Of a stretch of 64,000 nt of DNA, positions 53,543 to 62,887 are shown piece after piece (the stretch's first letter is position 1; every line of letters begins with the position of its first letter). The DNA comes from Candidatus Syntrophocurvum alkaliphilum (lineage in GTDB: Bacteria; Bacillota; Syntrophomonadia; Syntrophomonadales; Syntrophomonadaceae). The stretch covers positions 1,420,001 to 1,484,000 of the forward strand of contig NZ_CP046457.1 in assembly GCF_009734445.1 (NCBI RefSeq), in the 5' to 3' direction. The translations under genes and the position numbers were made by a program. The notes under the pieces are model-generated. The model was not told the origin of the DNA and made no database searches. It saw only the letters and a program-made list of their open reading frames with translations.

Positions 53543-54859
53543 TTAATTTTGTACAAATAATTGTCTTGCTTCACTCAATAAATAGAATGAACCTGCTATT
53601 AGAAGATATTCGCCTGTTCCCACCAAACTAAATCCTTTTTCAACTGCTCGTTGTATATTTTCTTCTACTATAAATTTAATATGCGGAAATTCCTGTTGCC
53701 AAATAAAGGCTATATTATGCCAATTACTAGACCTATGACTCTTAGGTTTCGTAATTATACAAATTTTTGTTTTGTTCCCCAATGGTTTTAAGTTTTCTTG
53801 GATATCCTTATCATCAAGAAATCCACATACTAAAACTTTCTTTTTATTAGGTAGCAATGTCTCAAGTGATCTTGCTAAAGCCTGTGACCCTTGTGGATTA
53901 TGAGCAACATCAACTATTACAAGAGGATTATTACTAACTATCTCTAAACGACCGGGGTGTTTTAATGAAGGGAATGTTTTAGCTATTATTTCATTAGTAA
54001 TCTTATACCCATTGTTTTTTAGTATTTCTAATACTAAAATGGAGACAGAAATATTGGTAAGCTGGAAATCCCCTAGTAACGAAATTTTAACCGATTCTAT
54101 ATTAATACTTAATCCTTTAATATCAATAGTAAATCCGGATAAATCTGGGGGTTTAAGAAGTTTTATTTTTATTTCATTGGCATGAAATAAGCGTGCATTT
54201 AATTGTGTCGCCCTTTTCCTTATAACACTAAGTGCATCATCATTTATTTCCCCAGTTACTACTGGTACATTTGTTTTTATTATACCCGCTTTGTTATGTG
54301 CAATCTCCTTTAAGGTATCACCTAAATATTGAGTATGATCACACCCTATGCTTGTTATAACAGATACTAAAGGAGATTCAATTACATTTGTTGAATCATA
54401 TATTCCACCCATACCCACTTCTAAAATAGCTATATCTACCTTGTAATCTTTAAAACACTTTAAGGCTATAGCAGTCAATATTTCAAACTCAGTAGGATAC
54501 TCATGACCTTCATCCTCTAGACTTTTTGCATGATTTTTAACATTATACAAATAGTCCATAAGTATACTAGGCTCTATTTCATATTCATTAATAGTTATTC
54601 TTTCAAAATACGAGTATAGATGGGGTGAAGTAAATCTACCCACTTTATATCCCGCAGCTGATAAAACACTTCCAACTATTAGCGATGTAGAACCCTTTCC
54701 ATTAGTACCCGCAATATGTATACATTTTAGGTCCCGTTCTGGATTCCCAAGTTTTTTCAGTAACTGCTTAATCCTGTCTAATCCCGGCTTGCTTCCAAAT
54801 AAACTTAATTCTGCAAGCTCCTTTTCTACTTGCCTTTTAATATCTGTAGACGATTTAAT
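53543..54859 (-). CDS. folC: Folylpolyglutamate synthase / dihydrofolate synthase
   Basis: Adds glutamate to folates. ATP P-loop IHIAGTNGKGSTSLIVG at about residues 60-76, then VGRFTSPHLYSYFERI, IAILEVGMGGIYDSTN and VVTSIGCDHTQYLGDTL-type motifs, C-terminal ligase domain with IVDVAHNPQGSQ. Odd point: the frame is open back to 54892 but has no ATG, GTG or TTG before 54643, which lies after the P-loop. Full-length FolC must start at a rare codon, ATT 54859 (AGAGGG upstream) or ATT 54841, both within the valS 3' end. 438 or 432 aa would be normal. Confidence 0.85.
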   Translation of the reverse strand: MKSSTDIKRQVEKELAELSLFGSKPGLDRIKQLLKKLGNPERDLKCIHIAGTNGKGSTSLIVGSVLSAAGYKVGRFTSPHLYSYFERITINEYEIEPSILMDYLYNVKNHAKSLEDEGHEYPTEFEILTAIALKCFKDYKVDIAILEVGMGGIYDSTNVIESPLVSVITSIGCDHTQYLGDTLKEIAHNKAGIIKTNVPVVTGEINDDALSVIRKRATQLNARLFHANEIKIKLLKPPDLSGFTIDIKGLSINIESVKISLLGDFQLTNISVSILVLEILKNNGYKITNEIIAKTFPSLKHPGRLEIVSNNPLVIVDVAHNPQGSQALARSLETLLPNKKKVLVCGFLDDKDIQENLKPLGNKTKICIITKPKSHRSSNWHNIAFIWQQEFPHIKFIVEENIQRAVEKGFSLVGTGEYLLIAGSFYLLSEARQLFVQN

Positions 54860-57477
54860 ATACCCTCTTTCTTTAAATTTGCTTCTTGTGCTTTAGCCTT
54901 TTCTTTTTCAATAACTTCTGCTGGTGCACGAGATATAAAGTTTTCATTATTTAACTTTGCATTTGCCTTTTCATAATCTTTAAGTGAATTGTTTAATTCT
55001 TTTTCAAGTCTAGCTATTTCCTTTTTTACATCAATTATTCCTTCTAATGGCACATATATCTCCGCAAACGCAGTCACTGCTGATGCAGCTTGTCCTGGCT
55101 TATTTTCGAGTTTATTTACTACTTCTACATTTAACATATTAGCCAAATCTAAAATGTAATCTTTATTTGCTTCTACATTTTCTCTTTTTGTTTCATCAGG
55201 TATTACAATTATACTAGATATTTTAGAGCTTGGATTTACATTGAATTCAGCTCTTATATTTCTAGTAAGCCTAATTAATCGCATTAAATCATTCATGTTT
55301 TCCACTGCAACATCATCTATTAATTGGTTATTTACTATTGGCCATCTGTCTAACATAATTGTATTATTATGACCCGGTAAGTTTTGATATATTTCTTCAG
55401 TAATAAATGGCATAAATGGATGAAGAAGTTTTAAAATGCCCATTAAGGTATTTCTTAATACATTTTTTACTACTAGCTTTTCTTTAGTGTTATTATTAAA
55501 CAACCTTGGTTTTGCCAGTTCTATATACCAGTCACAAAACTCGTCCCAGATAAATTCATAAAGCCCACTTGCAGCCTCACCTATATCATAGCTTTCTAAT
55601 AACTTTGTTACCTGTTCAGCTTTAGTATTAAATCTAGAAATAATCCATTTATCCACTAGTTCAAGTTCATCATAGTTTATATCAATTTCCTTAAAATCAT
55701 CGAGATTCATAAGAACAAACCTAGAAGCATTCCAAATTTTATTAGCAAAGTTACGTGTATTTTCTACCTTCTCCCAATGAAAACGCACATCATTACCAGG
55801 AGTAACACCAGTTATAAGTGAAAAGCGCAAGGTATCTGCACCATATTTATCTATTACCTCAATTGGATCAATACCATTATCAAGAGATTTACTCATTTTT
55901 CTTCCTTGTCCATCTAGAATCAAACCATGAATATTAACATCTCTAAAAGGGACATCATCAGTATGCTCTATACCAGAAAATATCATCCTAGCTACCCAGA
56001 AGAAAATTATGTCCCTGCCAGTAACTAGAACACTAGTTGGATAAAAACATTCTATATCTTTAGTACTTTCTGGCCATCCTAAGGTTGAAAAAGGCCATAA
56101 GGCACTACTAAACCAAGTATCAAGAACATCTTCATCCTGTATTAGCTGTAGTGAATCACATTGATTACAGTTTGCTGGATCTTCCTTACTACAAATAACT
56201 TCTCCACATTCTTGGCAGTACCAAACAGGAATTCTATGTCCCCACCATAACTGACGAGAAATACACCAATCTCTTATATTCTCCATCCAATTAATATATG
56301 TTTTGGTAAATCGCTCCGGGATAAAATTTATTTCACCATTTTCTACTTTCTCTATAGCAGGTTTTGCCAGTGGTTCCATTTTAACAAACCATTGCTTTGA
56401 AACCATTGGTTCAATGATATTAGCACAGCGTTGACAATGTCCAAGTGAATGCATATGATCATCAATATTTATTAATAGTTCTTGATCCTTTAATATTTCA
56501 ATTAGTTTCTTACGACATTCATATCGATCCATTCCTTTAAAAATCCCAGCATTATCATTCATTTTAGCAGTTTCATCCATTACAACTAATTGTTCTAAAT
56601 TATGTCTTAATCCCATTTCAAAATCATTAGGATCATGAGCCGGTGTAACTTTAACTACACCTGTTCCGAAATCTTTATCTACATACTCATCTGCAAAAAT
56701 AGGTATTTTTCTGTTGATTATTGGAAGTATAACCTGTTTTCCTATAAGATGGTTGTATCTATCATCTTCTAAATGTATAGCAACACCAGTATCCCCTAGC
56801 ATTGTTTCCGGTCTTGTAGTAGCTACAACCACGTATTCATTACTATCCTCAATAGGGTATTTAATATGCCATAAATGGCCATCGTTTTCTTCATGTTCAA
56901 CTTCAATATCTGATAGAGCTGTTTGACACTTAGGGCACCAATTAATTATGTAATCACCTTGATAAATAAGCCCGTCTTCATACAAGTTTACAAAAACCTC
57001 TCGTACCGCTCTAGAACAACCCTCATCCATAGTAAATCTCTCCCTAGTCCAATCACAAGAAGAGCCTAGTAAGCAAAGCTGATTTGTTATCCTATCACCA
57101 TAAAGATTTTTCCATTCCCATACTTTTTCTAAAAACTTTTCTCTGCCTAGCTCATGCTTGTTTAAACCTTCTTGAGCTAAAGATTCTTCAACTCTCGCCT
57201 GAGTTGCGATGCCTGCATGATCAGTACCTGGAAGCCATAACGTATTATAGCCTTGCATTCTTCGCCAACGGGTTAAAATATCTTGTATAGTATTATCTAA
57301 TGCATGTCCTAAATGTAGAGATCCTGTTACATTTGGTGGTGGCATGACTATAGAAAACGGTTCTTTTGTATAATCATTATCTGGAGTAAAACAATTATTT
57401 TCCATCCAAAATTTATACCATTTTCCTTCAACATTTGATGAATTGTATACAGTAGGCAAACTATGATTATTAGACAT
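54826..57477 (-). CDS. valS: Valyl-tRNA synthetase
   Basis: 883 aa class I synthetase. PPPNVTGSLHLGHALDN (HIGH) near residue 40, editing domain with TTRPETMLGDTGVAIH, GRKMSKSLDNGIDP (KMSKS) near 527, anticodon-binding domain, and a C-terminal coiled coil (VKKEIARLEKELNNSLKDYE). The start is ATG 57477 (MSNNHSLPT), 9 nt after AGGAGG; ATG 57495 would encode the ribosome site. No T-box was found upstream. Its 3' end overlaps the probable folC start. Confidence 0.97.
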   Translation of the reverse strand: MSNNHSLPTVYNSSNVEGKWYKFWMENNCFTPDNDYTKEPFSIVMPPPNVTGSLHLGHALDNTIQDILTRWRRMQGYNTLWLPGTDHAGIATQARVEESLAQEGLNKHELGREKFLEKVWEWKNLYGDRITNQLCLLGSSCDWTRERFTMDEGCSRAVREVFVNLYEDGLIYQGDYIINWCPKCQTALSDIEVEHEENDGHLWHIKYPIEDSNEYVVVATTRPETMLGDTGVAIHLEDDRYNHLIGKQVILPIINRKIPIFADEYVDKDFGTGVVKVTPAHDPNDFEMGLRHNLEQLVVMDETAKMNDNAGIFKGMDRYECRKKLIEILKDQELLINIDDHMHSLGHCQRCANIIEPMVSKQWFVKMEPLAKPAIEKVENGEINFIPERFTKTYINWMENIRDWCISRQLWWGHRIPVWYCQECGEVICSKEDPANCNQCDSLQLIQDEDVLDTWFSSALWPFSTLGWPESTKDIECFYPTSVLVTGRDIIFFWVARMIFSGIEHTDDVPFRDVNIHGLILDGQGRKMSKSLDNGIDPIEVIDKYGADTLRFSLITGVTPGNDVRFHWEKVENTRNFANKIWNASRFVLMNLDDFKEIDINYDELELVDKWIISRFNTKAEQVTKLLESYDIGEAASGLYEFIWDEFCDWYIELAKPRLFNNNTKEKLVVKNVLRNTLMGILKLLHPFMPFITEEIYQNLPGHNNTIMLDRWPIVNNQLIDDVAVENMNDLMRLIRLTRNIRAEFNVNPSSKISSIIVIPDETKRENVEANKDYILDLANMLNVEVVNKLENKPGQAASAVTAFAEIYVPLEGIIDVKKEIARLEKELNNSLKDYEKANAKLNNENFISRAPAEVIEKEKAKAQEANLKKEGILNRLQILKGK

Positions 57478-57630
57478 ATATATAAACCTCCTCATTAAAT
57501 CTATATAATAATATTATTTACCATTATTGCTACATTTTAAATTGTACTTAAAAACACTACTGGTGTGCAAGTTATATAGTCACTTCTTGTTAAAGACAGT
57601 AATTGGTGTAGTGTTAATCCAAGTGAGCAT

Positions 57631-58410
57631 TTATAAGGAGAGTAATACATGATGTCTATTTTTACGTGTTATTCCACCTAATTCTTCTACTGTAACTCGC
57701 CCTTTTCCACGTACTGATATAAGATCTTTTTCATTAACTATATGTGAATTTTTTATAATAGTCTTTTGATTCACTTTTACATACTCACCGCTTATAAGCC
57801 GAGAAGAATCTGACCTGGGCATATTAAAAGCTGCTGATACTACTGCATCTAAACGTAGTGAAGGTATCGTGGTTTTTATATATTTTTTTCCTGGATTTAT
57901 GTACTCAAATTCCCCAAAAAATTGTTGCAAACGAACAGTAAGTTTCTTAACTTTAGTTAAGTTTATAATTATATAATCTACAAGCAAAGAATCCACAAAT
58001 AGATATGCACTACCATTTTGTATAACTATATCCCCTAACTTTTCACGCTTAATACCTAAATTAAGTAGTGCTCCTAGGTAATCACGATGTTCTAAATAAC
58101 CATTTTTACCTATTGGTTTAATTTCAATACATTTAATTAAGTTATCTGGGTTTTCTTGCCATTGAGGAGATATAATTAAGCGTTTTCTTTCTGCTTCTGA
58201 AAAACCACCATAAAAAAAATAATCAAAGTTAGTGTTTTTAATATAATTTATTACTAATGAGGCTAGCTCTTGCTGCCTAAGGTCTAAAAAATCACTAACT
58301 ACTACATTACCTCTAGAAGCCTGTTTACATAAATCTTGAATTCTAGAAATTAGTATTTTTTCTTCCACATTTTGCACCTGTGTCAAAATAAAATTGTTTA
58401 TTTTAATCAC
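57631..58410 (-). CDS. ylmH: YlmH-type S4 RNA-binding protein
   Basis: 259 aa. N-terminal part with LDLRQQELASLVINYI and FYGGFSEAERKRLIISP; C-terminal S4 domain (LRLDAVVSAAFNMPRSDSSR, LISGEYVKVNQKTI). Related YlmH proteins act in ribosome-quality control and lie in division clusters (with sepF and divIVA) in Bacillus; here it is upstream of valS instead. The start is ATG 58410. Confidence 0.88.
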   Translation of the reverse strand: MIKINNFILTQVQNVEEKILISRIQDLCKQASRGNVVVSDFLDLRQQELASLVINYIKNTNFDYFFYGGFSEAERKRLIISPQWQENPDNLIKCIEIKPIGKNGYLEHRDYLGALLNLGIKREKLGDIVIQNGSAYLFVDSLLVDYIIINLTKVKKLTVRLQQFFGEFEYINPGKKYIKTTIPSLRLDAVVSAAFNMPRSDSSRLISGEYVKVNQKTIIKNSHIVNEKDLISVRGKGRVTVEELGGITRKNRHHVLLSL

Positions 58411-58548
58411 CTACTTTTATTGACTCTTAAATTTTATTATATATACGTTATAGTAGATTGCTTTCTAACACATTTTTAAGGTATATTGAAGTAGTGTTTA
58501 ACTATATGCTAATCTTAACATGTAAAAAATATAAGTGGGTGAAGATTT

Positions 58549-59808
58549 ATGAGTACAAAAGATATAGGTAGAAATGATCCTTGCCCTTGTGGAAGTGGGA
58601 AAAAGTATAAAAAATGTTGCTTAGAATTAAAGGACATAGTTGATGTGCCTGTAGATGATACATTTAACTTTTATAATCAATTACTATCTGTTCTAAAGCT
58701 AAAGCTTGATAGTTATTACAATACTGAAATAAAAAAACACCGTAAAGATTCTCTATCTCGCTTTGTGAGATTTACTGTAGATAAAGATTTATCCCAAGAT
58801 AATGAATCTTTTTATTCTGACTGGCTCTGGTTTGATAAGCCTTTTAAAAACAATCAGAGTTTAGGTTGTTTATATATGAATGAAAATGGGAAATATATTG
58901 AAGATAAACTTTTAAACTGCTTAAACTCTTTAAACAACTCCTATTTATCCGTTTTTAAAGCTGTTAAATCTAAGGATAAGTCATTGTTTGTCTATGATAT
59001 TATCTTAGAAAAAGATTATAGCTTAGTTTTAAAAGAACCTTTAGAGTTAGACCTTTTTAAAAATGACATCCTACTATTAGGAAGAATTTTAACAATTGAT
59101 GATGTCAATATGTTTTCAGGTATGGTATTAATGCTTAAAAATGAAAATAATCAAGAAGCTTTTATTAAAAACCATATAAAATACCTTAGTGATTTACACC
59201 CAAGAGAAAGCTTAATCGAAATATTAAAAGAAAAAGCTGATATAGTTTATGGCATATTTGATCATGCATGTAGAAAGAAATTTATAAATTTAAATGATAT
59301 TCGTTTAGCAAGCTTAGATGAAGATAAATATTTATCTTTGATCGAAATACTAGATAAGTCTGATCAGATAGAATTTGTTCATGATATTAATAATTATAAA
59401 TGGTATAAACCTAAAGAAGATAAGTATGGTTATGTTAGAATAGCACTACAAAGTGATAAAGTTATTTTGTCTGCTGATGTATTAGAAGATATAACTTATC
59501 TACAAGACCTCATAGCAAACACTATTAATCCTAAAGAATTTATTTTAATCAGCAGTTTCTTTTCTGCTAAACCGCCTGACGCTAAATATAACCAAGTTTG
59601 GTTTGATATATTAAAAGACCAAGAAACAGAAGCATGGTTAAATGCGCCACACAGTGAATTCGAAAATAAAACACCTCTTGAATTATTACAAGAAGATAAA
59701 GGAAAAACTGAATTAAAGAATATGATTAATTCCTTGTATAACTCAGTTAGTGATGAACAAAAAGAATTATTAGAATATATGTTACAAAGAATAGAAAAAA
59801 CCTCATAA
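58549..59808 (+). CDS. SEC-C metal-binding motif protein
   Basis: 419 aa. The N-terminus [20 protein letters not shown] (residues 7-26) is a zinc-binding SEC-C motif as at the SecA C-terminus. The remaining 390 residues are hydrophilic, rich in Asp/Lys/Leu, with no domain I recognise; a C-terminal part near 345-400 ([32 protein letters not shown]) resembles the tail of other SEC-C/MbcA-like proteins. Opposite strand to its neighbours, with its own terminator. The start is ATG after GTGGGTG. Confidence 0.7.
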   Translation: MSTKDIGRNDPCPCGSGKKYKKCCLELKDIVDVPVDDTFNFYNQLLSVLKLKLDSYYNTEIKKHRKDSLSRFVRFTVDKDLSQDNESFYSDWLWFDKPFKNNQSLGCLYMNENGKYIEDKLLNCLNSLNNSYLSVFKAVKSKDKSLFVYDIILEKDYSLVLKEPLELDLFKNDILLLGRILTIDDVNMFSGMVLMLKNENNQEAFIKNHIKYLSDLHPRESLIEILKEKADIVYGIFDHACRKKFINLNDIRLASLDEDKYLSLIEILDKSDQIEFVHDINNYKWYKPKEDKYGYVRIALQSDKVILSADVLEDITYLQDLIANTINPKEFILISSFFSAKPPDAKYNQVWFDILKDQETEAWLNAPHSEFENKTPLELLQEDKGKTELKNMINSLYNSVSDEQKELLEYMLQRIEKTS

Positions 59809-59814
59809 ATATAT

Positions 59815-59855
59815 ACCCGTTGTTTTAAGATATATAATCTAACAACGGGTTTTTT
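59815..59855 (+). terminator. Terminator of the SEC-C gene
   Basis: ACCCGTTGTT / AACAACGGGT 10-bp stem followed by six T; it abuts the ysxC stop on the opposite strand. Confidence 0.9.
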
Positions 59856-60434
59856 CTAGCCAATTATCTCTGATATTGCTTCTTTTACCTCACTTACTCC
59901 TTCACCGTTTTGCGCTGAAAAGCAAATTGGCTCAAAATCTAAGTTAAGATTCAATTTTATTGGTTTAAGATGTTTTAATCTAGCACCTTTAGAAATTTTG
60001 TCTGCTTTAGTTACTACAACTAAAACAGGTAGACCAAAATGTAGTAACCATTCTTGCATTAAAATATCATCTTCACTAGGTGGGTGTCTGATATCAATTA
60101 ATTGTATTACTCCTTTTAACTGTTTGCGTTGACTTAGATATTTTTCAATCATTTTTTTCCATTTTGCTTTTTCAGTTTTGGATACTTTTGCATATCCATA
60201 ACCCGGTAGATCTACAAAATAAAATTCATTATTTATAATATAGTAGTTTATGGTCCGGGTTTTACCTGGTGTTGAACTTGATTTAGCTAAATTTTTTCTA
60301 TTTACAACCTTATTAATTAAGGATGATTTTCCTACATTTGATCTCCCAACTAAAGCAATTTCAGGCATATCTTCTTCTGGCAAAGATTTAATATCAACAA
60401 AAATGCCTGCTAATTCTGCTGTTTTAATATTCAC
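59856..60434 (-). CDS. ysxC: Ribosome biogenesis GTPase YsxC/EngB
   Basis: 192 aa small GTPase needed for 50S assembly: G1 GRSNVGKSSLINKV, G2 TPGKTRTINYY, G3 DLPGYGYAKVS, G4 TKADKISKG, G5 CFSAQNGEGV. Normal length. Directly downstream of lonA (13 nt gap), as in Bacillus lonA-ysxC. Confidence 0.97.
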   Translation of the reverse strand: MNIKTAELAGIFVDIKSLPEEDMPEIALVGRSNVGKSSLINKVVNRKNLAKSSSTPGKTRTINYYIINNEFYFVDLPGYGYAKVSKTEKAKWKKMIEKYLSQRKQLKGVIQLIDIRHPPSEDDILMQEWLLHFGLPVLVVVTKADKISKGARLKHLKPIKLNLNLDFEPICFSAQNGEGVSEVKEAISEIIG

Positions 60435-60447
60435 TTACTTTCACACC

Positions 60448-62790
60448 TTACTTTTCTTGATCAGAATTTACAAGCGTATTTGATAAAACTTCATCCATAT
60501 GGCCAACCAAGACAATCTTAATTTTTTTCTTAACATTTTCAGGTATTTCATCTAAGTCTTTTTTGTTATCTTGAGGTAATATAACTGTGTTAATTCCAGC
60601 CCTATGAGCAGCTAAAACTTTTTCTTTTATTCCACCTATAGGTAAAACTCTACCTCTTAAAGTTATTTCACCAGTCATTGCTACATCATTTCTAACAGCA
60701 ATATTAGACATAGCTGAAGCTAGTGCAGTAGCGATAGTAATACCTGCAGATGGACCATCTTTAGGAATTGCACCTTCAGGCACATGTATATGAACATCAT
60801 AGTTTTCTATAATTTCAGTTGTAATACCTAATTCTTCTGCTTTAGCTTTAACATATGTTAATCCAGCTTGGGCAGACTCCTTCATAACATCGCCTAGCTT
60901 CCCAGTTAAAGTAAGCTTTCCTTTTCCCTTTAATAGTGCTATTTCTATAGATAATATATCTCCACCAGTTTCTGTCCATGCTAATCCCGTAGCTACTCCT
61001 ACTTGTTTTTCTTTTTCTGCCATGCCATATCTATATTTAGGTATTCCCAAAAACTTAGGGATATTATTAGCTGTAATGTTTATAGATGTCTTTTTATCCT
61101 TAACTACTTCACGCGCTACTTTACGACAAGCTGATGCTATCTGTCTTTCTAAGTTTCTTACACCAGCCTCTCTTGTGTATTCTCTAATAATTTTTCGAAG
61201 CGCTCCTTCTGAAATATTAATATTATCAATTTTTAATCCATGTTCTTTTATTTGTTTGGTAACTAGATATTCATTTGCAATACATACTTTATCTTCTTCT
61301 GTATAACCTGCTATTTCTATAACTTCCATTCTATCTAACAACGCTCTTGGTATATTATAAGTTGAATTAGCAGTAGTAATAAACATTACTTTCGATAAAT
61401 CAAATGATGTTTCTAAGTAATGATCACTAAATGTTGAGTTTTGCTCTGGATCTAAAACTTCTAATAATGCAGATGCTGGATCTCCTCTAAAATCCATAGT
61501 CATTTTATCAATTTCATCTAAAAGAAAAACTGGATTTCGAGAACCCGCCTGCTTCATTCCTTGTATAACTCTTCCTGGCATTGAACCTACATACGTTCTT
61601 CTGTGCCCTCTTATTTCTGCTTCATCTCGCACACCACCTAGTGACATGCGTACAAATTTACGCCCTAGTGAACGTGCAACTGATTTTCCCAATGAAGTTT
61701 TACCAACACCAGGAGGCCCAACTAAGCATAATATTGGTCCTTTCATTTTCTTTGCTAGTTTACGTATAGCCAAATATTCAATTATTCTTTCCTTTGGTTT
61801 TTCTAAACCATAATGATCTTCATCTAAAATTCTTTCAGCTACATTTAAATCCAACCTATCTCTTGTCTCTATTGACCAAGGCAAAGAGAGCATCCAGTCT
61901 AAATAATTTCTTACTACAACTGCTTCTGCAACCATTGGGGGCATTTTTTCTAATCTTTCTAGTTCTTTGGTCACTTTATCTAAAGCATCTTTAGGCAGTT
62001 TAGCTTTGTCTATCCGCTCTCTAAGTTCTTCTAATTCGTTAGCTTTATCGTCTTTTTCACCTAGTTCTTTTTGTATAGCTTTCATTTGCTCTCTTAAATA
62101 ATATTCTTTTTGAGATTTTTCCATCTGCTTACGTACTCGAACATTTATCTTTCTTTCTAACTCTAAAACTTCCATTTCTTTAGCAATTATTTCGCATAAA
62201 AATTCGAGGCGTTTAACAATATCTAATGCCTCTAATATTTCTTGTTTTTCTGTTATTTTTAAATTTAGATGAGAAGCAACTACATCAGCTAACCTACCAG
62301 GTTCATCAATTGCTACAACCGAAACAACCGTTTCGGGTGATATTTTTTTGCTCATTCGAACATATTGTTCAAATTCATGAATTAGAGTTCGCATTAAGGC
62401 TTCAGTTTCAGAAGTTTTCTTGTCTTCAATATCCTTATGTTCGTCTATTTCAACTTCAATAAACTGATCATTAGATATATATTCTTTAAGTATAGAGCGG
62501 TGTAGTCCTTCGACTAATACACGCATTGTTCCACCAGGCATTTTTAACACCTGTTTAATTTCTGCTACAGTACCTACTTGATAAATATCTTCTATAGAAG
62601 GATCATCAGTTTGCGCTTCTTTTTGTGTTGCTAGAAAAATTTCCTTTTTATCTAACATCGCTTCTTCTATAGCATTTATAGATTTTTTCCTTCCCACATC
62701 TAGATGAATAACTGTATATGGAAAAACAATTACACCTCTAAGTGGTAACATTGGTATTTGACGATAAGTTTTTTCATTTTCCTGCTGCAA
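60448..62790 (-). CDS. lon: ATP-dependent protease LonA
   Basis: 780 aa. N-terminal LAN substrate domain ([20 protein letters not shown]), coiled-coil segment, AAA+ module with Walker [15 protein letters not shown] near residue 355 and Walker [11 protein letters not shown], and the C-terminal protease with the catalytic serine in [15 protein letters not shown] near residue 680 and the lysine in [14 protein letters not shown]. It degrades misfolded and regulatory proteins. Sits between lonB and ysxC. Confidence 0.97.
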   Translation of the reverse strand: MQQENEKTYRQIPMLPLRGVIVFPYTVIHLDVGRKKSINAIEEAMLDKKEIFLATQKEAQTDDPSIEDIYQVGTVAEIKQVLKMPGGTMRVLVEGLHRSILKEYISNDQFIEVEIDEHKDIEDKKTSETEALMRTLIHEFEQYVRMSKKISPETVVSVVAIDEPGRLADVVASHLNLKITEKQEILEALDIVKRLEFLCEIIAKEMEVLELERKINVRVRKQMEKSQKEYYLREQMKAIQKELGEKDDKANELEELRERIDKAKLPKDALDKVTKELERLEKMPPMVAEAVVVRNYLDWMLSLPWSIETRDRLDLNVAERILDEDHYGLEKPKERIIEYLAIRKLAKKMKGPILCLVGPPGVGKTSLGKSVARSLGRKFVRMSLGGVRDEAEIRGHRRTYVGSMPGRVIQGMKQAGSRNPVFLLDEIDKMTMDFRGDPASALLEVLDPEQNSTFSDHYLETSFDLSKVMFITTANSTYNIPRALLDRMEVIEIAGYTEEDKVCIANEYLVTKQIKEHGLKIDNINISEGALRKIIREYTREAGVRNLERQIASACRKVAREVVKDKKTSINITANNIPKFLGIPKYRYGMAEKEKQVGVATGLAWTETGGDILSIEIALLKGKGKLTLTGKLGDVMKESAQAGLTYVKAKAEELGITTEIIENYDVHIHVPEGAIPKDGPSAGITIATALASAMSNIAVRNDVAMTGEITLRGRVLPIGGIKEKVLAAHRAGINTVILPQDNKKDLDEIPENVKKKIKIVLVGHMDEVLSNTLVNSDQEK

Positions 62791-62887
62791 AAAAACACCT
62801 CCAGCAAATTATATTCTACTATATATTGGTCATTATCAGCAAGAACGGGATTTTTAAAGATATTTTAATAAATATATTAATAACTTA

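Noticed and set aside
57478-57640. T-box leader upstream of valS
   Set aside because: No GGTGGTACCGCG-type box, specifier loop or terminator is present in the 135-nt gap.
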